From Paraburkholderia piptadeniae (GTDB lineage Bacteria > Pseudomonadota > Gammaproteobacteria > Burkholderiales > Burkholderiaceae): DNA of 64,000 bases. The notes beneath the pieces are model-generated. The model saw nothing but the letters and a program-made list of their open reading frames with translations, was not told the DNA's origin and did not search any database. The position numbers and the translations under genes are program-made. The DNA is taken from assembly GCF_900007165.1 (NCBI RefSeq), contig NZ_CYGY02000032.1, positions 62,001 to 126,000 of the forward strand, given 5' to 3'. Shown one piece after another: positions 17,366 to 26,658 of this stretch (the stretch's first letter is position 1; every line of letters begins with the position of its first letter).

Positions 17366-17932
17366 TCCGTTCTCCGTTCTGACCGGCGCGAAAACCGGTC
17401 GCTTACCCCGCCTCAAGCCGCTCCGTACAACAGGCGGCTACCCTTGAAAAACCCGAAAGCTACCATCAAACGATGCCCGATTCAAAAAAAACCGCCGGAT
17501 GTCGCACAAAGGGTACAGCGCGCGGCCTTCGTTCAGGTTTCCTGTGCGCTCATGCGCATCGATGCGGGCATGCCCCGATTGCCGCCGATGACTTGCCGAT
17601 GGCTGCCGATCGCCGCTGCGCCCCGCCTGATTCGCGATGAAGCGCGCCGGGACGGCCGCCATGCGGCTGCAAAATTGGCCGCAATTTTATCGGGTTATCG
17701 CGTCCTGTCCAGCCGAAAAAAACCTCCTTCCCGATGCGGCGAAAACATCGCGCATCGCATGGCCGCCAACGGCGCTCGCATCCTGCTGCATCCGGCTCGA
17801 TACGCGTCTTTCAACATCACTATAGACTGTCAAATCAGCCCAGATAGTGGTAGGTACGCGACGTATCGCGAATGCATGGCAGGCATGCTTGCTGCACCGA
17901 AAGCTTTACGCGCGTCAGCCCGTCGCACTGCG
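17366..17932. other. 567-nt divergent region between potF and the Nramp gene
   Basis: No gene seen. It holds an inverted repeat AAAATTG-GCCG-CAATTTT (17671-17688) that could be an operator for either gene, about 245 nt before the Nramp start. I see no manganese riboswitch fold that I could defend by eye. Confidence 0.35.
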
Positions 17933-19234
17933 ATGAACACGAACCCGTTCGCACTCGATCCCTCCCGCCGCCGACGCCGCGGCGACCCGGGACGGCCGCG
18001 CCCCGAAAACTGGCTGGGGTTTGTGGGCGCGGGGGCGCTCGTCGCGGTCGGCTACATGGACCCCGGCAACTGGGCGACGGCACTCGCGGGCGGTGCAGGC
18101 TATGGCTACCGACTGCTCAATGTCGTGCTCATCTCGAGTCTGATGGCGATGCTGCTGCAGTGGGCCTCGTCACGGCTCGGCGTCGTGACGGGGCGCGACC
18201 TCGCGCAGCTCTGCCGCGAACACACCGGCCGCCGCACGACACTCTTTCTGTGGATCACGAGCGAGATCGCGATCATCGCGTGCGACGTCGCCGAAGTGGT
18301 CGGCAGCGCCGTTGCGTTGGAGCTGCTGTTGGGCGTATCGCTGACGGTAGGCGTGCTGATGTCGGCCGTCGGCACCTTCGCGATGCTTGCGCTGCAGCGG
18401 CACGGCCGGCGCACGCTGGAAACGGCCGTGGTCGCGCTGATCATCTTCGTCGGGATGTGCTTCGTGGTCGAACTCGCGCTCGCCCGGCCCGACTGGCGCG
18501 CGGCGCTGGCGGGCGCGGCGCCCAGCCCGGGGCTGTTGCGCGACGCGGGCATGGTGTGGCTCGCGGCGGGCATCCTCGGCGCGACCGTGATGCCGCACAA
18601 CCTCTATCTGCACTCGGCGCTCGTCAAGACGCATGCGCGCTCCTCCAGCAGCGCCGACATCGCCCGCGCACTGCGCGGCGTCAACTTCGGCACCTTCAGC
18701 TCGCTTTCACTGGCTTTCGTGATCAATGCAGCGCTTCTGATCGTGTCGGCGGCCGTGTTCCATGCGAGCGGCCACCACAACGTCACCGATCTCGCCGACG
18801 CGCACCGGTTCATCGCTCCGATCGTCGGGTCGCGCTGGGCGGCGGTTCTGTTCGCGTCTGCGTTGCTCGCATGCGGACTCAGCGCGACCGTGACGGGCAC
18901 GCTCGCCGGCCAGGCGGTGATGGAAGGCTTCCTGCGGATTCGCCTGCCGCGCTGGCAGCGCGCGCTGCTGACGCGCTCGCTGGCGATCGGTCCGGCGCTC
19001 GTGGCCGTTGCCCTGTTCGGGCCGCACGGTTCGGCGCAACTGCTGGTGGCAAGCCAGGTCGTGCTGAGCCTGCAATTGCCGCTCGCGGTGGTGCCGTTGA
19101 TCCGCTTTGCGTCGGACGCGCGGCTGATGCGTGGCTGGCGCGTGCACGGGGCACCGCTCGCGCTCGCGTGGGCTTGCGCGGCAGGGATCATCGCGCTGAA
19201 TGGCGCGCTGATCTGGGAGACGGCGATGGAATGA
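17933..19234 (+). CDS. mntH: Nramp family divalent metal transporter
   Basis: 433 residues, a proton-coupled Mn2+/Fe2+ importer of the inner membrane with about 11 helices. The metal-site helices are intact: VGYMDPGNWATALAGGAGYG (DPGN in TM1) and ATVMPHNLYLHSALVK (MPHN in TM6). The frame is open far upstream (to 16463), but that part is antisense to potF; the ATG at 17933 is the first placed sensibly before the conserved core. An ATG at about 17876 in the same frame is a weaker alternative. A soluble Arg-rich start precedes TM1. No MntR gene is adjacent. Confidence 0.9.
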   Translation: MNTNPFALDPSRRRRRGDPGRPRPENWLGFVGAGALVAVGYMDPGNWATALAGGAGYGYRLLNVVLISSLMAMLLQWASSRLGVVTGRDLAQLCREHTGRRTTLFLWITSEIAIIACDVAEVVGSAVALELLLGVSLTVGVLMSAVGTFAMLALQRHGRRTLETAVVALIIFVGMCFVVELALARPDWRAALAGAAPSPGLLRDAGMVWLAAGILGATVMPHNLYLHSALVKTHARSSSSADIARALRGVNFGTFSSLSLAFVINAALLIVSAAVFHASGHHNVTDLADAHRFIAPIVGSRWAAVLFASALLACGLSATVTGTLAGQAVMEGFLRIRLPRWQRALLTRSLAIGPALVAVALFGPHGSAQLLVASQVVLSLQLPLAVVPLIRFASDARLMRGWRVHGAPLALAWACAAGIIALNGALIWETAME

Positions 19235-19413
19235 ACGGAAGTGCTTGCGAGCGCACAGGCTCATGGCGCGATGCATCGGTGATGCCGTCGGCGCGGACGA
19301 TGCATAGAAGCACTCGAGTGCAGTCGTCTCCAGCACCGAAGCGGCGCCGGAAGACGATTGCGCTTTTGGTTTACCATAGCGGACCGCTCGCATTTCGGAT
19401 CCAAGGTAACTCG

Positions 19414-19617
19414 ATGTCTTCGAATCTGCACGACCTCCCCGATAGTCCCTGCATCGGCGTTTGCTCGACGCTTTTCGACGAGGTCTGCAAGGGCTGTGGC
19501 CGTACGGCGGCGGAAGTGTCGAACTGGGTGTTCCTCACCGACGAGGAAAAGCGCGTCGTGTGGGAACGCATCGAACGCGAAGGCACGGCGATGCGATTCA
19601 AGTACGACAAACTGTGA
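19414..19617 (+). CDS. DUF1289 family small Fe-S/zinc-type protein
   Basis: 67 residues. The family signature is complete: SPCIGVCSTLFDEVCKGCGR, that is C-x3-C-x7-C-x2-C, followed by RTAAEVSNW. The four cysteines suggest metal binding. The function of DUF1289 proteins is not established. AAGG lies before the ATG at 19414. A 179-nt gap from the Nramp gene suggests its own promoter. Confidence 0.9.
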   Translation: MSSNLHDLPDSPCIGVCSTLFDEVCKGCGRTAAEVSNWVFLTDEEKRVVWERIEREGTAMRFKYDKL

Positions 19618-19673
19618 CTCGCATGGACCTCGATGCAGTTTTTTGCACGAGGCCCCGACGAAGGCGACAAAAC

Positions 19674-19708
19674 AAAACGCCGGCTCGCATGTGAGAGCCG
19701 GCGTTTTT
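19674..19708. terminator. Bidirectional terminator between the DUF1289 gene and ompW
   Basis: A 13-bp stem (19674-19686 and 19695-19707) with an 8-nt loop. Its arms begin and end in A4/T4, so it can stop transcription from both sides. Confidence 0.85.
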
Positions 19709-19734
19709 CAAATGCTTGGGCGTCTGCGTCGCGC

Positions 19735-20379
19735 TTAGAACTTCATGCCGACACCCACGCCGACGATCAACGGATCGATATGCAGCGTGCCGAGAGGCGT
19801 GCCGTTGAGCGATGCATCCGTTTTCATCCAGACCTTCTTGACATCGACGTTGGCGAATACCGATTTCGTCACTTGCACGTCGACGCCCATCTGCAGTGCC
19901 GGACCGAAACTGCTGCGCTTGATCGAAACGTCCCGACCAGCCGCGTGCAGTCCGTTGTTGTAGAAGTACGTATAGTTCACGCCCGCGCCGACGTACGGCC
20001 GAACCTGCCCCTGATGGTTGAAGTGATATTGCAGCAGCAACGTCGGCGGCAGCACGTTGACGCCGCCCAGTCCGCCGAGGCTCGATGTCAGTTGATGCCG
20101 CGACGTGCCGAGAATCAGTTCGACGCCGATGTTGTCGCGAATCATGTACGTGAAATCGAGTTCAGGCACGGTTGCGTTGTTGACGTCGACGTTGAGCGTC
20201 GACAATGTATCGCTGGTGCGAACCTGCGGCACGATCGTGATTGCGCGCAGGCGCACGAGTGTGTCGCCCGCATGAATGCCTGAAGTCGAATCGCTGTCTG
20301 CTGCGAAGGCGTGTGGAGTCGTCAGCGCTATCCCTGCTGCGCAGAGAGCGGCTGCGATGAATCGAGTGTTTCCGGTCAT
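19735..20379 (-). CDS. ompW: OmpW family outer membrane protein
   Basis: 214 residues. A signal peptide (1-26, ending AFA-AD) precedes an eight-stranded barrel that ends in GVGVGMKF, with the terminal Phe needed for BAM recognition. Family marks are VRLRAITIVPQ near the start, PELDFTYMIRDNIGVELI and LPPTLLLQYHFNHQGQVRPYVGAGVNYTYF. OmpW forms a narrow channel for small hydrophobic compounds; the cargo here is unknown. AGGGTAGC precedes the ATG. Confidence 0.92.
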   Translation of the reverse strand: MTGNTRFIAAALCAAGIALTTPHAFAADSDSTSGIHAGDTLVRLRAITIVPQVRTSDTLSTLNVDVNNATVPELDFTYMIRDNIGVELILGTSRHQLTSSLGGLGGVNVLPPTLLLQYHFNHQGQVRPYVGAGVNYTYFYNNGLHAAGRDVSIKRSSFGPALQMGVDVQVTKSVFANVDVKKVWMKTDASLNGTPLGTLHIDPLIVGVGVGMKF

Positions 20380-20471
20380 AAGCTACCCTGATTTTTTTGT
20401 GTGTTGCGTGACCAATGCAGTAACGCGCGGTCGATTGTCGAAGCTCGTCAGGGTGCGCTCATTGACCGCCG

Positions 20472-21662
20472 TCAACCCAGGGAAAATGCCAAGCGCCCTG
20501 CGACAGCCGGTCGCGTAACACCTGTCAGCAGCAGTTCCAGAAGATCGCGCACGCTGCGAATTGCATTGCCAAATGGCAGTGCTTCACGTCCGCGGAAGAA
20601 CAGGCCGTTGGCTACATCGCCGCGCAGTGCAGCAGCCAGCCGCGTATCGATGCAGAAGTGACCGAACTTTTCGATGCCGTCGCGCAAACCACATGCACTC
20701 AGACACTCGAGTGCAGTCGGACACACGCGCTTGAGTGCGCCGATCTTCGTGCGAATGCGGGTCTCGTTGCGCAGATAGCGATCGAGCCACGGCGTCTTCA
20801 CGGCGCGCGCCGGAAGGCCCGTCACGCTGACGAACTCCACGATGTCGTCAGGCTTCGCATCGGCCAGCACGCGCTTGAAATTCGGATGAGCATCGCCCTC
20901 CTCCGTGACGGCGAACGGCGTGCCGATCTGCACGCCGTTTGCGCCAGCTTCCAGACAGGTGCGCACAGCGGCGTGACTGTTGATGCCGCCAGCAACGATC
21001 ACAGGCACTTCAGTTCGGCTGATCTGCAACGAAGTGAACAGTTCGTCGATCTCCTGCAGCACTCGCGCGAACTCGAAGCGCGCATCGTGCATGTCGTCGA
21101 GATTCGTCACGCCGAGATGGCCGCCCGCGTGAGCGGGATGCTCAATAACAATCGCATCGGGCAAGCGGCCTTTCTTGATCCACTTCTTCAACACGACGCC
21201 GACGCCGCGGCTATCGGACAGAATCGGGATCAATGCAATATCGTGCCCCTGCGTCATATCCGGCAGATCGAGCGGCAGACCAGCGCCCATGACGATTGCA
21301 TCGGCGCCCTTTTCACAGGCAATCCGCACGTAATCCGCGTGCGCGTTGACCGCCTTCATCACGTTAACAGCGATCATTCCGCGCCCTTCGCTCAGCGTGC
21401 GCGCGGCTTCGATTTCGCGCGCAAGCGCGGTGCGATTCGCGTCTTCCAGCGTCGCGCGATCGGATGTCGCGCGGCAACGTTCGAGCAGATCGGGATGATG
21501 GTGGCGCAGATCGATACTCGCGATCGTGCCGAACGCACCTTCGCGCGCAACACTGCCCGCAAGGCGGTGCGCAGACACGCCGACGCCCATGCCGCCCTGC
21601 ACGACGGGCAACAGCGACCGCCCGCGAATCACGAGCGGCGCAAACGGATGAGAGGGAAACAT
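20472..21662 (-). CDS. Nitronate monooxygenase (2-nitropropane dioxygenase family)
   Basis: 396 residues, an FMN-dependent TIM-barrel enzyme that detoxifies nitronates. The phosphate/flavin parts are VVQGGMGVGVSAHRLAGSVA near the start and PVIVAGGINSHAAVRTCLEA with GANGVQIGTPFAVTEEG. The active-site region IVIEHPAHAGGHLGVTN carries His residues as in the family. A C-terminal extension of about 100 residues has several Cys (VCPTALECLSACG), which is longer than the minimal enzyme. The start at 21662 is chosen because GGAGG lies 6 nt before it. It is on the same strand as the aldehyde dehydrogenase upstream, with a likely terminator between. Confidence 0.85.
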   Translation of the reverse strand: MFPSHPFAPLVIRGRSLLPVVQGGMGVGVSAHRLAGSVAREGAFGTIASIDLRHHHPDLLERCRATSDRATLEDANRTALAREIEAARTLSEGRGMIAVNVMKAVNAHADYVRIACEKGADAIVMGAGLPLDLPDMTQGHDIALIPILSDSRGVGVVLKKWIKKGRLPDAIVIEHPAHAGGHLGVTNLDDMHDARFEFARVLQEIDELFTSLQISRTEVPVIVAGGINSHAAVRTCLEAGANGVQIGTPFAVTEEGDAHPNFKRVLADAKPDDIVEFVSVTGLPARAVKTPWLDRYLRNETRIRTKIGALKRVCPTALECLSACGLRDGIEKFGHFCIDTRLAAALRGDVANGLFFRGREALPFGNAIRSVRDLLELLLTGVTRPAVAGRLAFSLG

Positions 21663-21748
21663 GAGAGGCCTCCGTCGTCGATGGGATTCGACGCAAAGCC
21701 TCGATGGTCGCAACTGGCGAATGCAGTATGTTGAGTGAAGTCAAACAA

Positions 21749-21777
21749 AAGTGCGCGCCCGTCGAGGACACGCACTT
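21749..21777 (-). terminator. Likely terminator after the aldehyde dehydrogenase gene
   Basis: AAGTGCG (21749-21755) pairs with CGCACTT (21771-21777) across a 15-nt loop. On the minus strand TTTTGTTTGA follows. It lies 80 nt past the dehydrogenase stop. Confidence 0.5.
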
Positions 21778-21857
21778 GGGTTGCGCTTCGTCATCTGCAG
21801 TGCGCGCGGTGACGAGATAAATCGCAGCGCATCGCGCACATGCAGATGGGTGCAGGT

Positions 21858-23294
21858 CTACACAGGCTTGTTCACCTTTAACTGCATCGACTTGTACTCG
21901 AGATACTCTTCGAGTCCGTACGTGCCGTTCTCGCGGCCGTGCCCGGACTGCTTGAAGCCGCCGAACGGAGCGGCCATGTTCCATGCACCACCGTTGATGT
22001 CCACCTGCCCCGTGCGGATGCGCCGCGCGACACCGATCGCGCGCTCGTCGCTGCCGGCCCATACGGCACCGCCGAGTCCGTATGGCGAGTCATTGGCGAT
22101 GCGCACGGCTTCATCTTCGTCCTTGTATGTGAGGATCGACAGGACGGGCCCGAAGATTTCCTCCTGCGCGATCGTCGCTTTCGGATGCACACGGCCGAAC
22201 ACCGTCGGCTTGACGAAGAAGCCTTTGGACACACCGTCCGGCATGCCCGGGCCACCTGTCACGAGATCCGCGCCTTCCTCGATGCCGCGCGCAATGTAGT
22301 GCTGCACACGAGCTTGCTGTGCAGCCGAAGCGAGCGGACCAAGACGCGTCGTCTCGGCACGCGGATCGCCCGCGACGAAAACATCGGCCGCCTTCTTCGC
22401 AAGTTCGCGTACTTCGTCATAGCGCGATTCCGGCACGATCATGCGTGTATGCGCGGAACAGGTCTGCCCCGAATTCAGGAAACACGCGTTCACCGTCCCC
22501 TTGATCGCCGCTGCAAAATCCGCATCGTCGAGTATCACCGACGCCGACTTGCCGCCCAGTTCCAGCGCGACACGCTTCACCGACGCCGCCGCCAGTTCCG
22601 ATACGCGCTTGCCCGCGCGCGTGGAACCCGTGAACGACACCATGTCGACGGACGGGTGGCTGGCGAGCACTTCGCCGACCACCGGTCCATACCCACAGAC
22701 GAGATTGAATACACCAGCGGGTAGTCCTGCATCATGAATCGCTTCGGCGAGCACGAACGCATTCAGCGGCGCGACTTCCGACGGCTTGAGCACGATAGTG
22801 CAGCCTGCGGCAAGCGCCGCTGCAACCTTCAGCGTGATCTGGTTCAGCGGATAGTTCCACGGCGTGATCGCGGCCACCACACCGACCGGTTCTCGCACCA
22901 CGAGCGAGTTGCCGACCTGCTCTTCGAACCGGAATTCACCTGCCAGCTTCGCGTAGGCATTCCAGTTGTACACGGGACCACCGACCTGAATCGCACGCGC
23001 AAGCTTGATCGGCATGCCGACTTCGCCGCAAATATAGCCGGCGAGTTCATCGGTGCGCGCCTTCAGGTTGTCGGCGATCTTTTGCAGGTACCTGGCGCGC
23101 TCCTTGGGTGGCGTCGCCGCCCAACTATCGAATGCAGCACGCGCAGCGTTGATCGCCTCTTCGGCATCCGCTTCGATGCCTTCGGGAATGCGGCCTAAAA
23201 TCTCTTCGGTGCCCGAGTCGATCACGTCGATCGTGCCCGTGCCACATGGCTTGATCCATTTGCCGTCGATGTAGAAGTGCTCGAAGGTCTTCAT
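21858..23294 (-). CDS. NAD(P)+-dependent aldehyde dehydrogenase
   Basis: 478 residues, the normal length for the superfamily. Visible parts are the oxyanion Asn in TPWNYPLNQITLK, the nucleotide loop FTGSTRAGK, the general base Glu in LELGGKSASVIL, the catalytic Cys in FLNSGQTCSAHTRM, and EEIFGPVLSIL near the end. All key residues are present. The substrate is not clear; a broad-range aliphatic aldehyde is the safest reading. AGGACAGAAGAC precedes the ATG. Confidence 0.92.
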   Translation of the reverse strand: MKTFEHFYIDGKWIKPCGTGTIDVIDSGTEEILGRIPEGIEADAEEAINAARAAFDSWAATPPKERARYLQKIADNLKARTDELAGYICGEVGMPIKLARAIQVGGPVYNWNAYAKLAGEFRFEEQVGNSLVVREPVGVVAAITPWNYPLNQITLKVAAALAAGCTIVLKPSEVAPLNAFVLAEAIHDAGLPAGVFNLVCGYGPVVGEVLASHPSVDMVSFTGSTRAGKRVSELAAASVKRVALELGGKSASVILDDADFAAAIKGTVNACFLNSGQTCSAHTRMIVPESRYDEVRELAKKAADVFVAGDPRAETTRLGPLASAAQQARVQHYIARGIEEGADLVTGGPGMPDGVSKGFFVKPTVFGRVHPKATIAQEEIFGPVLSILTYKDEDEAVRIANDSPYGLGGAVWAGSDERAIGVARRIRTGQVDINGGAWNMAAPFGGFKQSGHGRENGTYGLEEYLEYKSMQLKVNKPV

Positions 23295-23411
23295 GTCTTC
23301 TGTCCTGTCGCGCGGATAGTAGGTTTATTTTACTCGCCGACATAGGACGCATTCAGACGCACGCAAGACTAATCGGTCCGGGCGACACCATAGCGTTAGC
23401 GCACGAAATAA

Positions 23412-23439
23412 AAAACCCGCTTCAGACGAAGCGGGTTTT
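23412..23439. terminator. Terminator of the ABC-F gene (works both ways)
   Basis: A 12-bp stem (23412-23423 and 23428-23439) with a 4-nt loop; the arms carry A4 and T4. It lies 28 nt past the ABC-F stop. Confidence 0.85.
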
Positions 23440-23466
23440 CGCAAGAAACCAGGCAGTAACGCTTGC

Positions 23467-25059
23467 TTACTGCACGCCCTGGCTCGCCAGGAAGTCTTCG
23501 TAATTGCCGCCGAAGTCGTTCAGCGTGCCGTCCGTCTTCACTTCGATGATGCGGTCGGCGAGGCCGCTGACGAATTCACGGTCGTGCGAAACGAAAATCA
23601 GCGTGCCGTCGTACTTTTCCAGTGCGATCTGCAGCGATTCGATCGATTCCATGTCCATGTGGTTGGTCGGCTCGTCCATCAGCAGCACGTTGTGGCGGCC
23701 CAGCATGAGCTTGCCCCAGATCATGCGTCCCTTCTCGCCACCGGAGAGCACCTTCACCGACTTCTTGATGTCGTCTGCATTAAAGAGCAGACGGCCGAGC
23801 GTGCCGCGCACCATCTGCTCGTCGTCACCTTCCTTGCGGTAATGGTCGATCCAGTCCATCAGCGTGACGTCGTCCGGAAATTCTTCGTACGTGTCTTGCG
23901 GCATATAGCCGACGTTCGCGTTTTCGGCCCATTTGATCGTGCCGTGGTCGACCGTGAGATTGCCATACAGCGAACGCAGCAGCGTCGTCTTGCCCGCGCC
24001 GTTTTCGCCGATGATCGCAATGCGCTCACCCGGCTGCACGCTGAAGTTGAAGTTCTGAAAAATCGAGCGGTCGTACTTCTTCGTGATCTCTTCCGCGACC
24101 ACTGCAATATTGTGCAGTTTCTTCTCGTACTCGAAGCGGATGAACGGGTTCTGACGCGACGACGGCTTGAACTCCTCGATCTTGATCTTATCGATCATCT
24201 TCAGGCGGCTCGTTGCCTGACGCGCCTTCGACTTGTTGGCCGAGAAGCGGCGCACGAAGTCCTGCAGGTCGGCCACGCGCTCCTTCGCCTTCGCATTCGC
24301 GGCCTGCTGGCGCTCGCGCGCCTGCGTGCTCGCGAGCATGTAGTCGTCATAGTTGCCCGGGTAGACCTTCAGCGTACCGTAGTCCATGTCCGCCATGTGC
24401 GTGCAGACCTGGTTCAGAAAGTGACGATCGTGCGAGATGATGATCATCGTCGAGTCGTACTCGTTCAGCACGTCCTCGAGCCACCGGATGGAATTGATGT
24501 CGAGGTTGTTGGTCGGCTCGTCCAGCAGCAGCACGTCGGGCTTCGAGAACAGAGCCTGCGCCAGCAGCACGCGCAGTTTCCAGCCAGGCGCGACATTACT
24601 CATCGGACCATTGTGCAGGTCGATCGCGATGCCAATGCCGAGCAGCAGTTCACCTGCGCGCGCTTCCGCCGTGTAGCCGTCGTATTCGGCAAACTTCGCT
24701 TCCAGTTCCGCCGCGTGCATGTAGTCGTCGTCGGTGGCTTCCGGGTTCGCGTAGATCGCATCGCGCTCGGTCATCGCCGCCCACATTTCCGCGTGGCCCA
24801 TCATCACGACGTCGAGCACGCGCACGTCTTCGTGCGCGAACTGATCCTGACGCAGTTTGCCGAGGCGAATGTTCGGCTCGAGCATCACGTTGCCGGAACT
24901 CGACTCAAGGTCGCCGCCCAGGATTTTCATAAACGTCGACTTGCCGCAACCGTTCGCACCGATCAGGCCGTAGCGGTTGCCTTCGCCGAATTTGACCGAG
25001 ATGTTCTCGAACAGGGGCTTCGGCCCGAATTGCATGGTGATGTTGGCAGTAGACAGCAC
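23467..25059 (-). CDS. ABC-F family ATPase (YbiT-like)
   Basis: 530 residues with two ABC cassettes in one chain and no membrane part, as in the ABC-F proteins that act on the ribosome. Walker A motifs are GANGCGKST and GENGAGKTT; Walker B motifs are LLLDEPTNNLDI and LLMDEPTNHMDM. Between them is the charged linker (about 240-310, KERVADLQDFVRRFSANKSK) that reaches toward the peptidyl-transferase centre. The start MLSTANITMQFGPKPLFENI is typical of YbiT. A housekeeping translation factor is likelier than antibiotic resistance. Confidence 0.92.
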   Translation of the reverse strand: MLSTANITMQFGPKPLFENISVKFGEGNRYGLIGANGCGKSTFMKILGGDLESSSGNVMLEPNIRLGKLRQDQFAHEDVRVLDVVMMGHAEMWAAMTERDAIYANPEATDDDYMHAAELEAKFAEYDGYTAEARAGELLLGIGIAIDLHNGPMSNVAPGWKLRVLLAQALFSKPDVLLLDEPTNNLDINSIRWLEDVLNEYDSTMIIISHDRHFLNQVCTHMADMDYGTLKVYPGNYDDYMLASTQARERQQAANAKAKERVADLQDFVRRFSANKSKARQATSRLKMIDKIKIEEFKPSSRQNPFIRFEYEKKLHNIAVVAEEITKKYDRSIFQNFNFSVQPGERIAIIGENGAGKTTLLRSLYGNLTVDHGTIKWAENANVGYMPQDTYEEFPDDVTLMDWIDHYRKEGDDEQMVRGTLGRLLFNADDIKKSVKVLSGGEKGRMIWGKLMLGRHNVLLMDEPTNHMDMESIESLQIALEKYDGTLIFVSHDREFVSGLADRIIEVKTDGTLNDFGGNYEDFLASQGVQ

Positions 25060-25154
25060 GGCGCGTCCCTTTGAATGTAGATCGGCGAAAAACCAAATAT
25101 TTTAGCAGGTTATCGCATCTGGCGCGCCGCGCCTCGGGCCGCCACGACGCCCCG

Positions 25155-26048
25155 CTACGCTTTTTTACGCGGCGTGTGCAACACGTCGATGAAACCGGAC
25201 AGATCGGCGTCCGCCAGTCCCATGGCTGCACCCAGGCGCAATAGCTGCTGCACTGTGCCTGAAACCGGCATTGGAGTGCCTGTTTCGTATGCAGCGGCTG
25301 CAATCGTATCGACGTCCTTCTGGAACGTGCTCAACGCGCCGATGGGCGGCTGGCCCGCTTGCGTCATGCGCGGCACAAAGGTCTGCAGCAGCACCGAATC
25401 CGCCCAGCCCCCGGCGAGCGCCTGCGTCAAGCGCGCGGCGTCGATGCCGCTGCGTTGCGCGAGGCTGACGGCCTCGGCGATCGCCGCCACCGTCGACGTG
25501 ACGATCGCCTGATTGCACAGCTTGGTCGTCTGTCCCGCGCCCGCCGCGCCCATATGCGTGACGCGCGCCGCATAGGCTCCGATGACGGGCGTCACCGCCT
25601 CGACGTCGGCGGCGTCTCCGCCCGCCATCACGGCGAGTGCGCCCGCGATTGCGCCTGCAACGCCGCCCGACACGGGTGCGTCGATCCAGCCGATATCCGC
25701 TTCGGCGGCTCGCCTCGCGAAGACACGCGTCGCCGACGGCGGAATACTGCCGTGATCGACGATCCAGCGAACAGGACTCGCTCCGTTCGCCTCGTTGACA
25801 CCCTGAACGATGCCGTTCGTGCCGAACGCGACTTCCTCGACGGCCGCCGCATCCAGCACGCACAGGAAAATGGCTTCAGACCGAGTGGCCAGTTCCGCAG
25901 GTGTCGACGCGACGGTCGCGCCGTCAGCCACTAGCGCATCCGCCTTGGCGCGCGTGCGGTTCCACACCTGCACTGCATGTCCTGCACTCAGCAAATGCCG
26001 AATCATCGGCGCACCCATCAGTCCCGGTCCGCAAAAACCGATCTTCAC
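25155..26048 (-). CDS. NAD(P)-dependent oxidoreductase, 3-hydroxyisobutyrate dehydrogenase family
   Basis: 297 residues. The Rossmann motif GFCGPGLMGAPM starts at residue 4, the substrate loop DAPVSGGVAGA is at about 115-125, and the catalytic Lys lies in TTKLCNQAIV (K-x2-N). The reaction is oxidation of a beta-hydroxyacid, such as 3-hydroxyisobutyrate or tartronate semialdehyde in reverse. Tartronate semialdehyde reductase would fit the purine-to-glyoxylate genes nearby, but this gene is not in their operon. The GTG at 26048 is chosen because GAGGGG lies 6 nt upstream; the ATG at 26072 is possible. Confidence 0.85.
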   Translation of the reverse strand: MKIGFCGPGLMGAPMIRHLLSAGHAVQVWNRTRAKADALVADGATVASTPAELATRSEAIFLCVLDAAAVEEVAFGTNGIVQGVNEANGASPVRWIVDHGSIPPSATRVFARRAAEADIGWIDAPVSGGVAGAIAGALAVMAGGDAADVEAVTPVIGAYAARVTHMGAAGAGQTTKLCNQAIVTSTVAAIAEAVSLAQRSGIDAARLTQALAGGWADSVLLQTFVPRMTQAGQPPIGALSTFQKDVDTIAAAAYETGTPMPVSGTVQQLLRLGAAMGLADADLSGFIDVLHTPRKKA

Positions 26049-26234
26049 TTGTTTCCCCTCTGTTCGATGCATCAAACGCACCGGATTGCGGCCGCTGTTG
26101 TGCGGCACATGAACCGTCCATCATACCGGTGGCATCGCAATGCATCATGCCGGGCACGCGACGTGCGGCACGAATTCTGGTTCGTTCACGCGACAGGCAT
26201 TGCCTATACTTTTTCGACCACCAGGAGGTGAATC

Positions 26235-26444
26235 ATGAACGACCACGTGTACAAGCAGATCGAGCTAACCGGTTCGTCGACGAAGTCCAGCGACGACGCC
26301 ATCCGTTGCGCGATCGAAAAGGCCAGCAAAACACTGCGCAATCTGCACTGGTTCGAAGTCGTCGAAACGCGCGGTCAGATCGAGGACAACAAGGTTTCGC
26401 ACTGGCAGGTGACGCTCAAGGTCGGCTTGCGCATCGAGGATTGA
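26235..26444 (+). CDS. Dodecin, flavin-binding storage protein
   Basis: 69 residues. Dodecins form hollow dodecamers that sequester flavins and protect against light and radicals. The strand-helix-strand-strand pattern is clear: VYKQIELTGSSTKSSDDAIR, a helix to NLHWFEVVETRGQI with the flavin-stacking Trp, then VSHWQVTLKVGLRI. The Shine-Dalgarno AGGAGGTGA is among the strongest in the window, and a TATACT (26205-26210) could be the -10 box, so high expression is likely. It is a lone gene. Confidence 0.93.
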   Translation: MNDHVYKQIELTGSSTKSSDDAIRCAIEKASKTLRNLHWFEVVETRGQIEDNKVSHWQVTLKVGLRIED

Positions 26445-26507
26445 TGCCGGCGTCGGCCTGCATGCGGCGACCGTGAAAACGCGGCCGCTCGATTCGCGTA
26501 CCTCATG

Positions 26508-26544
26508 AAAAAAGCTGCATAGGGCCCGGAGCCCTATGCAGCTT
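26508..26544 (-). terminator. Terminator of the BMP transporter operon
   Basis: A 14-bp stem (26512-26525 and 26531-26544) with a 5-nt loop and a six-T run on the minus strand. It lies 115 nt past the binding-protein stop. Confidence 0.8.
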
Positions 26545-26658
26545 CAGAGTTCGCACGCGCTGCGCGAAACCACGTGCGTGGAAATTCACGCGATGCATCG
26601 AATCCCGCATGCAGCGCGCGATTCACATCGACACGTCACGGCACGTCACTTTGTCACG

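Noticed and set aside
16463..17932. A 923-codon open frame reaching from 16463 into the Nramp gene
   Set aside because: Its first 490 codons are antisense to potF and show an Arg/His/Val-rich composition typical of the shadow frame of a high-GC gene. Only the part from 17933 matches a family.
17366..17932. A manganese (yybP-ykoY) riboswitch before the Nramp gene
   Set aside because: I could not find the conserved paired core by eye. A covariance-model search would decide it.
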